DNA of 64,000 bases from Actinoplanes sp. KI2 (GCF_025630775.1 NZ_JAOSZE010000026.1:1-64000), one strand, 5' to 3'. Positions 1 to 9,306 are shown, counted from the stretch's first letter. The notes: generated by a model not told the origin, from the sequence alone. A program made the numbers and translations.

Positions 1-22
1 CCTAGATCCGTATGAACACCGC

Positions 23-1087
23 TCAGGCCAGCATGAGCACCACGTAGTCGACGCCGTCCTCGTGGCCCACCTCGGTCAGCCGGAAGCCGCAGCGTTCCAG
101 CAGCCGCCGTGAGGCCAGGTTGTCGACGTCGGTGTCGGCGTAGAGCGGCCGCGTCGGCTCCAGCTCGAGGAACTGCCGCACGGCCGTCCCGCCGATCCCG
201 CGGCCCCAGAACGGCCGGCCGAGCCAGTACCCGACGCTACGGCGGCCCTCCTTCCACCAGGCCGTGACGTAACCGGCCACCTCCGAGCCCACGCACACGG
301 TCCGGACCAGCACGGCCGGGTCGCCGAGGACGCGGTCGCGCCAGTGCGCCTCGAACTCCTCGCGGGAGCGGGACGGCACGTTCGCGCGGTCCCGGGCCAC
401 CGGGTCCGCCTGCTGCTCGTGGAGGATCTCCACATCGGCCGGTACGGGCGGCCGCAGCGTGACCGGGGTCTGCAGGCCGAACCACGGCCGGCACTGCTCG
501 AAGCCGGTCACGGTGACCGGCGGCGACGTCCACCGGTCGGCCGTGAGCAGCAGATTCTGCAGCGTGACGACGTCGCCGCCGGTGTCCACGATCCGGCTGA
601 GGCCGTTGTCGACATATCCCACGCGCCGGGACACTCCCAGGGACGCGCCGTTCGCCAGGGTGGCCGAGCTGATCGCCGCCGTCGCGCCGAGACAGTCGAA
701 GGCGAATGCCAGAGCGGCCGTACGCATCCGCACCCCGATCCCGCGTCCGCGCGCCGCGGGCACCAGCCACGACGCCGAGTCCACGGTGCGCAGGGCGGGG
801 AAGTTCTCGCCCTCCACGGTCTGCACCCCGACGATCTCGTCGTGCACGATCACGGCGAGGTGCAGGATCCACGAGGCCGGATCCCAGGTGCCGAGCGACT
901 TCCAGTAGCCCATGCAGAGCAGCCGCCGCTCGTTCTCGAGCATCGTCTGCGAATCGAACAGCGCCAGCCTCGGATCGTGCCCGACATCCGGCGGCAGCAC
1001 CGCGCACAGATGCGGCAGATCCGCCTCGCGCACGCACCGGAGCAGCACGTCGCGATGGCGGATCCGCAGATCGAACAGTGGCCACAT
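23..1087 (-). CDS. Tandem GNAT N-acetyltransferase
   Basis: Two GNAT folds lie in one 354-residue chain. The N-terminal copy (about residues 10-185) contains 'ARGRGIGVRMR', an acetyl-CoA pyrophosphate-binding loop of the R/Q-x-x-G-x-G/A type. The C-terminal copy (about 205-354) contains 'WGRGIGGTAVRQF' and ends with the 'LLERCGFR' motif typical of RimJ/RimL-like enzymes. The family transfers an acetyl group from acetyl-CoA to an amine; the substrate cannot be read from sequence. Both loops are intact, so both halves may bind acetyl-CoA. The gene stands alone, about 60 bases downstream of the next minus-strand gene, with no clear operon partner. The family is certain; the function beyond it is unknown. 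Confidence 0.85.
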   Translation of the reverse strand: MWPLFDLRIRHRDVLLRCVREADLPHLCAVLPPDVGHDPRLALFDSQTMLENERRLLCMGYWKSLGTWDPASWILHLAVIVHDEIVGVQTVEGENFPALRTVDSASWLVPAARGRGIGVRMRTAALAFAFDCLGATAAISSATLANGASLGVSRRVGYVDNGLSRIVDTGGDVVTLQNLLLTADRWTSPPVTVTGFEQCRPWFGLQTPVTLRPPVPADVEILHEQQADPVARDRANVPSRSREEFEAHWRDRVLGDPAVLVRTVCVGSEVAGYVTAWWKEGRRSVGYWLGRPFWGRGIGGTAVRQFLELEPTRPLYADTDVDNLASRRLLERCGFRLTEVGHEDGVDYVVLMLA

Positions 1088-1147
1088 AGGTCGCTTTATA
1101 GCCGATCGCCGGCCGCCGGGGGCAAGAAGGCGGCCGGCGATCGGGGC

Positions 1148-3676
1148 CTACTCGGTGCCCAGCGCCACCACCGGGCTGACCTTCGCGGCCCGGCGGGCGG
1201 GCAGCACCCCGGCCGCCGCGGTGAGCAGCACCAGGATCACGAAGACCAGGGCAAGCTGGCCGATCGGCAGGGTGAACGGCGCGTTCACGCCGAGCGCCTG
1301 CACGGCCAGCCAGGCGTACGGGACGCCCAGCACCAGCCCGAGCCCGGCGCCGATCACGCCGTAGAGCGCGGACTCGGTGGTGAGCATGGCGCGCAACCCG
1401 CCCCGGGACAGCCCGACCGCCCGCAGCAGGCCCGACTCGCGCACCCGCTCGACCACCGACAGCGCCGTGGTGGTGCCGACGCCGACCACCGCGATCAGCA
1501 CGGTGAGCCCGATCAGGCCGAGCGCGATGGCGAGCAGGACGGTGAGCTCGCTGTCGATCTGGTCGCGCTCGTCGGCGAGCACGTCGATCGCCCACTGGTG
1601 GCTGCCGACCGTGTCGGTGAGCGCCCGGCGGCCGTCGGCCCGGCCCTTCTCACCGGCGACGGACTGGTCGGCGAGCAGGCCGGTGAAGGCGGCCGGGGCG
1701 CCCAGCTTCGTCATGTCGGACGGGTCGACCACCATCGACGAGGCCAGCGGTGTGCTGCCGTTCAGCTCGGCGGCGACGGTCAGCGGCATCGAGCGCTTGT
1801 CGGCCACGACGGTGACCTTGTCGCCGACGTGCAGCCCCTGGTCGTCCGCCATGAACCCCGAGATGATCACCTTGCCCGGGCCGAGGTCGGCGACCTTCCC
1901 GGCCGCCACGTCGAGGTCGGCGAGCCGGGGCACCTGGGAGAGCTGGACGTCGACCGCCTGGAGTTCGGTGCCGTTGCCGGTCTTCACCGCGAGCCGCCGG
2001 TACGGCGCGATGTGGGTGAGCTCCGACCGGGCCTGCAACTGGCTGACCGTGGTCGCCGGGATCGGGTCGTCGTTGGTGGTCAGCTCGTAGTCGGCCGGGG
2101 ACGACAACGAGCTGTCCCGGACGGCGAGGACCCGGATCGACGCGCCGCCGACCAGGCAGCCGGCGATCAGCGTGACGCCCAGCGCCACCACGACCGACAC
2201 CGCGGCGGCCCGGCGCGGGGCGCCACCCACGCCCCCGGCGGCGAGCCGGCCGACCGGACCGGCGTGCCGGACCGGCGCGCCGAGCACCGCCAGCACCGGC
2301 CGGACCAGCACCGGGCCCAGCGCGATCAGCGCCAGGAAGGCGAGCCCGCCGGAGGCGACGATGGCCAGCAGGTTCATCGAGGGGTCGTAGTTCTTCGGGT
2401 TCCGGCCGGGCAGGTTGACCACGACGTACGCGGCGACCAGTCCGGCACCGGCCGCCAGCAGCAGGCCGAACGCCCAGCGCAGCTTGCCGATGTCGCGGCG
2501 GCCCCCGGTGACGCCGGCGCCGCGCAGCGCCTCGAGCGGGGACACCTTGCCGGCGGTGAAGGCCGGCGCGACCACCGCGACCACGGTCAGCACCACCGCG
2601 AGCAGCACGGTGAGCAGGGCGGGCCGGACCGGCAGGCCGGGCGCGGCGACGTGCGGCCCGAAGGCGGCGACGACGCGGGGCACGAGCTGACCGGCGCCGA
2701 GCGCGAGCAGCACCCCGGCCAGCCCGGTGACGAACCCGGTCAGCGCCCCCTCGGCCGCCAGCGACCAGGTGATGCCGCCGCGGCCGGCGCCGACCGCGCG
2801 GAGCAGGGCCAGCTGCCGCATCCGCTGGGCGAAGACGATCCGGAAGGTGGAGGCGGCGACCAGCCCGGCGGCGACCACGGCGATCGCGACGAACAGGCCG
2901 ATCACCTCGAAGACCCGGTCCACCTGGCTCGCCTTCTGCCGGGCCTCCTCGAGGCGGACCTGGCCGCCGGTGGCGACCTCCGGCCGCTCACCGTCCTTCA
3001 CCCTGCTTGCGCCCGCTGCCACCAGGTCTTCGATCTGCTTCTGTACGCCGTTCGCGTCCGCGCCGGGTGCCAGCCGCACGTCGATCTGGTTGAGCCCATC
3101 GGAACCGCTCATCTGCGCCACGGCCGGCTGTGACGCGTACGCCTGGAAGCCGTAGTCGTCGCGGCCGGTGACGATGCCGACCACCGTGAGGGAGGTCGGC
3201 GCCAGGGGTTTGCCGTCCTGGTCGTAGCGCAGCGAGACCTTGGCGGTCGAGCCGGGCTTGATGCCGAGCCGCTCGACCGTGCGCGGGCTGACCGCGATCT
3301 CGGACGGGCCCTGCGGCAGGCGGCCGGAGACCAGGTGGCTGACCGCGAGCGGCCCGGTCGACGAGTCGGCGAGGATCTGGAGGTATTCGGAGCCGATCTC
3401 GCCGCCGGCCTCGGCCCGCCCGGCCGTCTCGGCAACTCCCGGGATCTTGCCGATCGCGGCGAGCTCGCCCGTGGTCAGGGTGCCCTTGCGGGCCACGATG
3501 TCGACCGCCGCGGGCGTGCCGCTGAGCCCGTCGAGCACGCTGCGCTTGGTGATCTGCTGGGCCAGCACCGTCGCGTAGACGACGAACGAGACCACCAGCA
3601 CGGCGAGGCCGGTGAGCAGCAGCCGGGCCGGTCGCCGCGCCACGCCGCGCAGCTGGGTGCGCAGGACCGCGCTCAT
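1148..3676 (-). CDS. ABC transporter permease, FtsX/MacB type
   Basis: An 842-residue membrane protein with an N-terminal helix (about residues 18-40), a long extracellular MacB-like periplasmic-core region, one three-helix FtsX block (about 260-380), a second extracellular segment after another helix pair, and a final FtsX block (about 715-840) ending in 'PARRAAKVSPVVALGTE'. The phrase 'ARxAxKVSPLxAL' recurs mid-protein, which marks the two-repeat architecture. Its ATG start overlaps the stop of the ATPase gene by 4 bases (ATGA), so the two are translationally coupled. Such exporters move lipids, lipoproteins or peptides, or act as mechanotransmitters; the substrate here is unknown. The divergent kinase/regulator pair is its likely controller. 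Confidence 0.9.
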   Translation of the reverse strand: MSAVLRTQLRGVARRPARLLLTGLAVLVVSFVVYATVLAQQITKRSVLDGLSGTPAAVDIVARKGTLTTGELAAIGKIPGVAETAGRAEAGGEIGSEYLQILADSSTGPLAVSHLVSGRLPQGPSEIAVSPRTVERLGIKPGSTAKVSLRYDQDGKPLAPTSLTVVGIVTGRDDYGFQAYASQPAVAQMSGSDGLNQIDVRLAPGADANGVQKQIEDLVAAGASRVKDGERPEVATGGQVRLEEARQKASQVDRVFEVIGLFVAIAVVAAGLVAASTFRIVFAQRMRQLALLRAVGAGRGGITWSLAAEGALTGFVTGLAGVLLALGAGQLVPRVVAAFGPHVAAPGLPVRPALLTVLLAVVLTVVAVVAPAFTAGKVSPLEALRGAGVTGGRRDIGKLRWAFGLLLAAGAGLVAAYVVVNLPGRNPKNYDPSMNLLAIVASGGLAFLALIALGPVLVRPVLAVLGAPVRHAGPVGRLAAGGVGGAPRRAAAVSVVVALGVTLIAGCLVGGASIRVLAVRDSSLSSPADYELTTNDDPIPATTVSQLQARSELTHIAPYRRLAVKTGNGTELQAVDVQLSQVPRLADLDVAAGKVADLGPGKVIISGFMADDQGLHVGDKVTVVADKRSMPLTVAAELNGSTPLASSMVVDPSDMTKLGAPAAFTGLLADQSVAGEKGRADGRRALTDTVGSHQWAIDVLADERDQIDSELTVLLAIALGLIGLTVLIAVVGVGTTTALSVVERVRESGLLRAVGLSRGGLRAMLTTESALYGVIGAGLGLVLGVPYAWLAVQALGVNAPFTLPIGQLALVFVILVLLTAAAGVLPARRAAKVSPVVALGTE

Positions 3677-4437
3677 CGCTGCGCCGCCAGCGACCGCAGC
3701 GCCTCGGTGACCGACTCGTGGTCGGGCCGGTCGATCTCGCCGGCCACCTTGCCGTCGGCGAGCAGCACGACCCGGTCGGCGTACGCGGCGGCGCCCGGGT
3801 CGTGGGTGACCATGACCACGGTCTGGCCCAGCTCACGCACCGAGTTGCGCAGGAACTGCAGCACCTCGGCGCCGGACCGGGAGTCCAGGTTGCCGGTCGG
3901 CTCGTCGGCGAAGACCACCTCCGGGCGGGAGATCAGCGCGCGGGCCACCGCGACCCGCTGCTGCTGGCCGCCGGAGAGCTCGCCGGGCCGGTGGCTGAGC
4001 CGGCCGGTGAGGCCGAGCGCCTCGGTGAGGTGGGTGAACAGGTGCCGGTCGGGCTTGCGACCGGCCAGCTCGAGCGGTAGCAGGATGTTCTGTTCGGCGG
4101 TCAGCTGCGGGAGCAGGTTGAACGACTGGAAGATGAAGCCGATCCGCTCGCGGCGCACCCGGGTCAGCACCCGGTCGCTCTGCCGGGTCAGGTCGGTGCC
4201 GCCGAGCGTCGCCTGCCCGGAGGTGGCCGTGTCGAGGCCGGCCAGGCAGTGCATGAGCGTCGACTTGCCGGAACCGGACGGGCCCATGATCGCGGTGAAC
4301 TGAGCGCGGGTGAAGCCGACGGTCACCCCGTCCAGCGCGCGTACGGCCGTGTCGCCGCTCCCGTAGACCTTGACCAGGTCGACGGCCGCGACGGCGGCCA
4401 GCGCGTCCTGCGCGGCCGGTGGGAACTGGGTCTGCAT
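3673..4437 (-). CDS. ABC transporter ATP-binding protein (MacB/LolD-like)
   Basis: A 254-residue ATPase with Walker A 'GPSGSGKST' (about residue 52), signature 'LSGGQQQRVA', Walker B 'VVFADEPTG' and the H-loop 'VMVTHD'. All catalytic motifs are intact. It pairs with the overlapping FtsX-type permease immediately downstream to form an energised exporter. The ATG at 4437 is the first methionine and gives an N-terminus of normal length. It is divergent from a NarL-type sensor kinase with a 155-base gap that holds a shared inverted-repeat motif. This arrangement is common for stress- or antibiotic-responsive exporters, but no drug specificity can be claimed from the sequence. Confidence 0.93.
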   Translation of the reverse strand: MQTQFPPAAQDALAAVAAVDLVKVYGSGDTAVRALDGVTVGFTRAQFTAIMGPSGSGKSTLMHCLAGLDTATSGQATLGGTDLTRQSDRVLTRVRRERIGFIFQSFNLLPQLTAEQNILLPLELAGRKPDRHLFTHLTEALGLTGRLSHRPGELSGGQQQRVAVARALISRPEVVFADEPTGNLDSRSGAEVLQFLRNSVRELGQTVVMVTHDPGAAAYADRVVLLADGKVAGEIDRPDHESVTEALRSLAAQR

Positions 4438-4500
4438 GGTGACTCCACTCGCAGGGATCTCTTCCGACGCCGAGGAGTCTGGTGGAGCCGGGCGATCGGC

Positions 4501-4557
4501 ACATCGGCCGCCGGGAGGGCTTACGCCGCGGGCGGCTCTCTAACTTTCGGCCGATGG
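4501..4557. promoter_or_regulatory. Inverted repeat ACATCGGCCG, divergent ABC/TCS promoter
   Basis: ACATCGGCCG at 4501-4510 faces CGGCCGATGG at 4548-4557 (9 of 10 complementary), in the gap between the ATPase gene and the kinase gene. Read on the minus strand the second arm continues as CATCGGCCGAAAG, the same 13 bases found in the promoter of the second two-component system at 14544. This is a candidate binding site for the cognate NarL-type regulator; binding is inferred. Confidence 0.5.
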
Positions 4558-4592
4558 GGAGCACCTGACCTGCCATTACGCTGGGCAACAAG

Positions 4593-5777
4593 ATGGAGAC
4601 AAACCCGAATCGGAAGATCCTGCTGCGCCTCGGCCAGGTGGGCGCGCTGCTCGTGCTGGCGATGCTCGGCCTGTTCGACGTGGCCCAGGGCCGCCTGGTC
4701 TCGCAGGCCGGCAACGAGCTGCTCGGCCTGGTCCGGATCCTGCTGGCGATGGCCGCCGCGGCGGTCTGGCTGCCCGCGCACAAGCAGAACTCCGTCTCGC
4801 TGGCCAAGGCGGCCATCTGGCTCAGCCTGACCTCGCTGGTGGTCACGTTCGTGGTGGCGGTCTCCGACCCGGAGTTCGGCAGCTGGGGGCTGGCCGAGTC
4901 ATTGGCGCTGCTCGGCGTGCTGTTCGTGGTGGCACGCCGGGCCCATCCGGGCTGGGCGGTGGCCGCGGTGATCGCCACCGGCGGGGCGGTGAGCTTCCTG
5001 CCGCTGCGCGGCGGGCAGACCGCCGAGTTCGTCATCTTCGGCCTGATCCAGGCCCTCGCGGCGGCCGCGGCCACCGGCCTGGGCGTCTACCTGCGCACGA
5101 TCGAGAGCTCCCGGCAGCGGGCCTTCGACGCCGTACGAGCGGAGCAGCGCGCCGAGTTCGCCCGTGATCTGCACGACTTCATCGCGCACCACGTCACCGG
5201 GATCGTGGTGCAGGCACAGGGCGCGAAGTTCATCGCCGAGCAGGACCCGAAACGCGTGGTGCAGGCGCTCGACCAGATCGAGCAGGCCGGCGCCGAGACG
5301 ATGGCGTCGATGCGCCGGATGGTCGGCGTGCTGCGCGATCCCCAGTCGCGGCCGGACGCGCCGCTCGCCCCGGTCGCCGGGGTGTCCGACCTCGGGCCGC
5401 TGATCGAGCAGTTCACCGGGGCGGGCGGGCCGCTGGGCCGGCTGCACCTGGACGGGCCGATCGAAGGGCTGCCGGTCGAGGTGTCCACGTCGGCGTACCG
5501 GGTGGTGATGGAGGCGCTGACCAACATCCGGCAGCACGCGACCGGCGCCCGGGTCGCCGACGTGTGGATCCGCCGGACCCCGGAGTGGCTGCTGGTGCGG
5601 GTGGCGAACGACGGGACGGCACGGCCCTCCGGCCCCCGGGAACGCGCGGGGTACGGTCTCGTGGGCCTGACCGAACGGGTCCGCGCGGTCGGTGGCCGCC
5701 TCTCGGCCGGTCCCGGCATCGAGGGCGGCTGGGTGGTCGACGCCGCGTTCCCGCTCAACGTAAAGGTGGCCCAGTGA
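4593..5777 (+). CDS. NarL-family sensor histidine kinase
   Basis: A 394-residue kinase. The first ~165 residues hold five or six hydrophobic segments with short loops and no extracellular sensor domain, so it probably senses a membrane signal. The HisKA_3 dimerisation segment follows, with the phospho-acceptor His194 in 'FARDLHDFIAHH'. The HATPase domain has the N box 'VVMEALTNIRQHATGA', G1 'VANDGTARP' and G2 'GYGLVGLTERV'. The gene ends within the first codon of the regulator gene (GTGA overlap), a standard kinase-regulator operon. The divergent ABC exporter is its probable target. Confidence 0.9.
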   Translation: METNPNRKILLRLGQVGALLVLAMLGLFDVAQGRLVSQAGNELLGLVRILLAMAAAAVWLPAHKQNSVSLAKAAIWLSLTSLVVTFVVAVSDPEFGSWGLAESLALLGVLFVVARRAHPGWAVAAVIATGGAVSFLPLRGGQTAEFVIFGLIQALAAAAATGLGVYLRTIESSRQRAFDAVRAEQRAEFARDLHDFIAHHVTGIVVQAQGAKFIAEQDPKRVVQALDQIEQAGAETMASMRRMVGVLRDPQSRPDAPLAPVAGVSDLGPLIEQFTGAGGPLGRLHLDGPIEGLPVEVSTSAYRVVMEALTNIRQHATGARVADVWIRRTPEWLLVRVANDGTARPSGPRERAGYGLVGLTERVRAVGGRLSAGPGIEGGWVVDAAFPLNVKVAQ

Positions 5778-6412
5778 TCCGGGTCTTGATCGCCGACGAC
5801 CAGGCCATGGTCCGCACCGGCTTCGGCATGATCATCGGCGCCCAGCCGGACATGGAGGTCGTCGGCGAGGCGGCCGACGGCGTCGAGGCGGTCGCCCTGG
5901 CCCGCAAGCTCAAGCCGGACGTCGCGCTGTTCGACATCCGGATGCCCAAGATGGACGGCCTCGAGGCGCTGCGCCTGCTGGCCGGCCCCGGCGTCGCCGA
6001 CCCGATCAAGGTGGTCGTGGTGACCACGTTCGACCTCGACGAGTACGTCCACCAGGCACTGCGTAACGGCGCGGCCGGCTTCCTGCTCAAGGACTCCGGC
6101 CCGGCCCTGCTGGTCGAGGCGGTCCGCGCCGCGGTCTCCGGCGACGCCCTGATCAGCCCGAAGATCACCGTACGGCTGCTGGAGCACCTGTCCCTCCCCC
6201 GGCCCGTCACCGACGACGGCGGCCTGTCGCCGCGGGAGCTGGACGTGGTGAAGCTGGTGGCGCGCGGCCTGACCAACGCCGAGATCGCCGGCGAGCTGTT
6301 CATCTCGATCGGCACAGTCAAGACCCACCTGGGCAGCGTGCAAACCAAGCTGAGCGCCCGCGGCCGGGTCGAGATCGCCGCGTGGGCGTGGGAGCGCCGC
6401 CTGGTCGGCTGA
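5774..6412 (+). CDS. NarL/LuxR-type response regulator
   Basis: A 212-residue regulator starting at a GTG that overlaps the kinase stop. The receiver has the acidic pair 'ADDQ', phospho-acceptor Asp54 in 'VALFDIRMP', the conserved Thr in 'VVVTTFD' and Lys in 'LLKDSG', so phosphorylation chemistry is complete. The C-terminal LuxR helix-turn-helix contains 'LSPRELDVVKLVARGLTNAEIAGEL' in part, followed by 'SIGTVKTHLGSVQTKL'. It is expected to bind the inverted repeat upstream of its own operon and of the ABC exporter genes. Confidence 0.92.
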   Translation: MIRVLIADDQAMVRTGFGMIIGAQPDMEVVGEAADGVEAVALARKLKPDVALFDIRMPKMDGLEALRLLAGPGVADPIKVVVVTTFDLDEYVHQALRNGAAGFLLKDSGPALLVEAVRAAVSGDALISPKITVRLLEHLSLPRPVTDDGGLSPRELDVVKLVARGLTNAEIAGELFISIGTVKTHLGSVQTKLSARGRVEIAAWAWERRLVG

Positions 6413-6541
6413 CCCGGCCGACAGCCCTTCTGGGCGGATATTCGCCCAATATCACGCAGCGAGATGGGGTAGTTGCCGAACGTGGCACACAATTTGCCCT
6501 CCTCAGCGAATGTGAGTCGCGGCAATCCCCTTTAGGCTTGG

Positions 6542-7171
6542 ATGATCAGCGGATTCGAAGCGACCACGTCGGTGATCATCTCGATCTGGGTGGTCATCGG
6601 ATTTCTGCTGCTACCGACCGGGTCGCTGCGATACTGGACCGCCGCCTTCGTCGTCCTGCTCGCGGTCGTCGGCGTCGGCGACCACCTGCCGGTCCGGACT
6701 TTGCTGGTCGCCCTGCTCGCCCTGCACGTGCTGTTCGTGGCGCCGGCCGCCGCCCGCAGCGGCCAGCGGGCGCTGCTGCGGATGGCGCTGATCTCCCTCG
6801 CCCTGCTCACCGCGCTGGTGGTCACGGGCGGAGTGCGATATTGGCTGCCGGCGCTGATCGTCGGCGTGCTCGTGGTGCCGTTCGGGGTGCCGCTGCTCTG
6901 GGCCCGGCCACGCCCGGCCGTCGAGGTGCGACTGTGGCCGCGGCTGCGAGGGCCGGAACGGTCCACTCCGGTCGCGGACGAGCCCGCACCCGCTCCCCCA
7001 CCGGCGGAACCCGGCGAGTCACCGGCCGACGAGGAGCGACCGCCGCGTCCGGCTCCATCTCCCCCGCCGCCGCGCAACGTGCGGCAGTTCCCGCCCGGGA
7101 AGCGGCGGGGCGCGCGGCCCTCGGCGCCCGACATGCCGCAGCGGCAGCGCCGTCCACCGGCCGCCTCCTGA
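6542..7171 (+). CDS. Membrane protein with proline-rich cytosolic tail
   Basis: A 209-residue protein of unrecognised family. Residues 1-130 carry four or five hydrophobic segments separated by tiny loops. Residues 135-209 are Pro/Ala/Arg-rich, basic and probably disordered ('RNVRQFPPGKRRGARP'). Coding is supported by sustained hydrophobic patterning and GC3 bias, and by the clean start at 6542. No ribosome site is obvious. The gap after the regulator gene contains AT-rich promoter-like DNA, so it is probably transcribed separately. No function can be assigned. Confidence 0.6.
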   Translation: MISGFEATTSVIISIWVVIGFLLLPTGSLRYWTAAFVVLLAVVGVGDHLPVRTLLVALLALHVLFVAPAAARSGQRALLRMALISLALLTALVVTGGVRYWLPALIVGVLVVPFGVPLLWARPRPAVEVRLWPRLRGPERSTPVADEPAPAPPPAEPGESPADEERPPRPAPSPPPPRNVRQFPPGKRRGARPSAPDMPQRQRRPPAAS

Positions 7172-7414
7172 CCGGATTCGCCGCCGAGGCACATCATGAC
7201 CGACGAGGACTGGAGGGATGGCGGGTTCCGGCAGGGTCGGCCATCCGTGGAGACTCTCGCCTGGGTTGCGGCGTCCATGGGTCGGGGCAGTCGCGTCGTT
7301 GGCTGTCGCCGATTGACCGGTGGCGTCTGCTCCGCCGACAGTGCCCGACGTCGATGGCGCGCTACCCCCGATGGATGTCGAGACGGCGCTACCGCGCCTC
7401 GGCTGGCGGGCGCG

Positions 7415-7948
7415 CTACAGCGTGATCCAGTAGCGGCGGACCTCGTCGTCGCCGGTGCCGCGGATGTCCTCGAAGACGCCGCCGGCCTTCTCGATCGTCC
7501 GGGCCGAGGCGACGTTGGCGACCCGGCAGGTGATCAGCACCCGCTCCAGGCCGAGCTTGCGCGCCTCGTCCAGGGTCAGCCCGAGCGCCCAGCCGGCCAG
7601 CCCTTTGCGACGCTCGGAGGGCCGCACGCCGTACCCGATGTGCCCGCCCACCTCCATCAGATAGTCGGTGAGGATGTGCCGCAGCGAGATCGCGCCCAGC
7701 ACCCGGTCGCCCTCGACCATCCACCGGTACGTGCAGTGCACCCAGTCCTGGGCCGGCGGGATGTGGACGTCCTCCTCGTCGGTGAGCCGGCGCACCCACC
7801 GGGCGAAGCCCTCGGGCGTGTCGTACTCGTCCTGCGGGCGCATGCCGGCGCCGTCCTGGTGGACGCCGCGCCCCCACTCGTCGCGCGACGCGATCCAGGC
7901 GGCATGCAGGCGGGTGGTGGGCGCAATCAGCTCGGGCATGCCTGCCAC
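7415..7948 (-). CDS. GNAT N-acetyltransferase
   Basis: A 177-residue single-domain GNAT protein. The acetyl-CoA loop is 'VRPSERRKGLAGWAL', preceded by the beta-4 strand 'GGHIGYGV'. The motif 'VLITCRVANVASARTIEKAGG' continues the fold with the typical N-x-x-S-x-x-x-x-x-K-x-G pattern near the C-terminus. Such proteins are close to YjaB/RimI-like predicted acetyltransferases with unknown substrates. It lies 15 bases upstream of the start of nothing else on its strand: the next minus gene ends at 7964, so it may share a transcript with the lipoprotein gene. Confidence 0.85.
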   Translation of the reverse strand: MAGMPELIAPTTRLHAAWIASRDEWGRGVHQDGAGMRPQDEYDTPEGFARWVRRLTDEEDVHIPPAQDWVHCTYRWMVEGDRVLGAISLRHILTDYLMEVGGHIGYGVRPSERRKGLAGWALGLTLDEARKLGLERVLITCRVANVASARTIEKAGGVFEDIRGTGDDEVRRYWITL

Positions 7949-7963
7949 CGTACGTGGGAAGGG

Positions 7964-8557
7964 TTATTGGCCGGCCGCGAGGGTGAGCAGGCGCTGGATC
8001 TGCGACTGCCGCCGCTGGGTGACCGTCGCCGCGAGGGACCGGGCGGGCGGATAGGCGCCGCCCGACTCCTCCATCCGGGACGTCTCGACGCAGTTCGCCA
8101 GCTGGCCCAGGAGCAGGCTCACCGCCGTACGGTCGAAATCGGAACCGGACGCCGAGCGCAAGTCCTGGAGGTCGGCCGCCCGCAGGGCATGCAACGCGCC
8201 GTGCCCGGCGTGCGCGCCGGCCGACGGATCGGCCGCGAGCGGCTGCTGCCAGCCCAGCAGCCAGCGCTGCATGGGGCCGGACTCGTCGCGCCACTGGGTG
8301 CGCAGTTCGGTGGCGACGGCGCGGATCCGCGCGTCTCCGGCCCGCTGCGCGGCGAGCTGGGCCACCTGGTCGCCCTCGGCGATCTGGGCCAGGCCCATCT
8401 GCAGGAACATCACGTCGGTCGCATTGAACGGCGACGTGGCGCTGACCGCCCCGTCGGTCGTGGTGGTCGGCGGCGCGGCGCTGACCGCCGGCCGCTCCGG
8501 GGAGCAGCCGGCGACCAGCGCCAGGATCAGGGCCAGCCGGATCAGATGGCGAGCCAC
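7964..8557 (-). CDS. DUF305-like lipoprotein
   Basis: Start chosen at the GTG at 8557, which places a lipoprotein signal at the N-terminus: 'RLALILALVAGC', a lipobox with Cys at about residue 16. The mature part (197 residues in all) is a helical DUF305/ferritin-like bundle: 'DVMFLQMGLAQIAEGDQVAQ' matches the DUF305 core. The metal-type histidines usual in 'MMIPHHQ' are replaced by Gly-Leu-Ala here; a separate 'AHAGHGALH' cluster lies mid-protein. It overlaps the end of the LPMO gene by 16 bases, so it was probably co-transcribed. It should be anchored on the outer face of the membrane. Role unknown. Confidence 0.7.
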   Translation of the reverse strand: MARHLIRLALILALVAGCSPERPAVSAAPPTTTTDGAVSATSPFNATDVMFLQMGLAQIAEGDQVAQLAAQRAGDARIRAVATELRTQWRDESGPMQRWLLGWQQPLAADPSAGAHAGHGALHALRAADLQDLRSASGSDFDRTAVSLLLGQLANCVETSRMEESGGAYPPARSLAATVTQRRQSQIQRLLTLAAGQ

Positions 8558-9306
8558 AGCGCCGGTACGTTGGGCGGCTCCCAGCCGACGATGGCGGTGT
8601 GCGCCTGCCGGCAGCGATACGAGACGCCGTTGTAGGTGACGACGTCCCCGACCTTGTACGCGGTGCCGGCCTTCCAGGTCCCGCTCGGGGTGGTGGTCGG
8701 CGGTGTCGTGGTCGGCGGTGTCGTGGTCGGCGCAGTCGTCGGGGCGGTGGTGGGCGGGGTCGTCGGCGGCGTGGTGGGCGGTGTCGTGCTGCCGCCGCCG
8801 ATGTTCACGTCCACGCAGGAGTAGAAGGCGTTCGCCGTGTCGGCGATGTTCCACCGGGCGAGGATCGTCTGCTTGCCGGTGAAGTTGCCCATGCTGACGG
8901 TGTGCTGCTTGGTGGCGCCGGGCTGGGCGCCGCCGTCGTTGAAGGACGCGAGCAGCGTGCCGCCGATGAAGTACTCCCAGGTGGCGGTGGCGTGCCGGGC
9001 CGTGATGACCCAGTTGAACGTCACGGTCCTGCCCACCGAGGCGTACGGCCAAGGTTTGCTGTTGTCGTTGAGCACGGCGAAGCGGGAGCCGCCGCCGTTG
9101 CAGAGGGTCGAGCCCTTCGGGGCCTCGACGCTCTGCGGCTCGTAGATGATGTCGCCGCAGTTGGGAACCGCGCCGCTGGCGCAGTTGGCCTGACGGCTCG
9201 GCGGGGATGAGATGTAGCCGTGTGCCGAAGCCGGGGAGACCGCCACGAGGAGCGAGGCGGCGGTCACGCCGACGGTCAGTGCGGGAAGGGTGAACCTGCG
9301 TCGCAT
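8542..9306 (-). CDS. Secreted lytic polysaccharide monooxygenase (AA10) with chitin-binding domain
   Basis: The start at 9306 is preferred because AAGGAG lies six bases upstream; an in-frame ATG at 9328 would bury this site. The signal peptide runs to 'SPASA', and the mature protein begins 'HGYISSPPSRQ', giving the N-terminal His of the copper histidine brace. The second brace His is in 'NWVITARHATATWEYFI'. A Thr/Pro linker (about residues 185-205, 'TTPPTT' repeats) joins a C-terminal CBM5/12 with 'WKAGTAYKVGDVVTYNG'. AA10 enzymes oxidatively cleave crystalline chitin or cellulose; the CBM5/12 favours chitin. All features needed for activity are visible. Confidence 0.93.
   Translation of the reverse strand: MRRRFTLPALTVGVTAASLLVAVSPASAHGYISSPPSRQANCASGAVPNCGDIIYEPQSVEAPKGSTLCNGGGSRFAVLNDNSKPWPYASVGRTVTFNWVITARHATATWEYFIGGTLLASFNDGGAQPGATKQHTVSMGNFTGKQTILARWNIADTANAFYSCVDVNIGGGSTTPPTTPPTTPPTTAPTTAPTTTPPTTTPPTTTPSGTWKAGTAYKVGDVVTYNGVSYRCRQAHTAIVGWEPPNVPALWLAI

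Noticed and set aside
344..3133. Very long plus-strand frame (929 codons) opposite the GNAT and permease genes
   Set aside because: It is the antisense shadow of GC-rich codons; composition is Arg/Gly/Ala-rich with no domains, while the minus strand holds clear families.
7172..7414. Possible gene in the convergent gap after the proline-rich membrane protein
   Set aside because: No frame has a plausible start plus domain-like composition; I see nothing supportable there.
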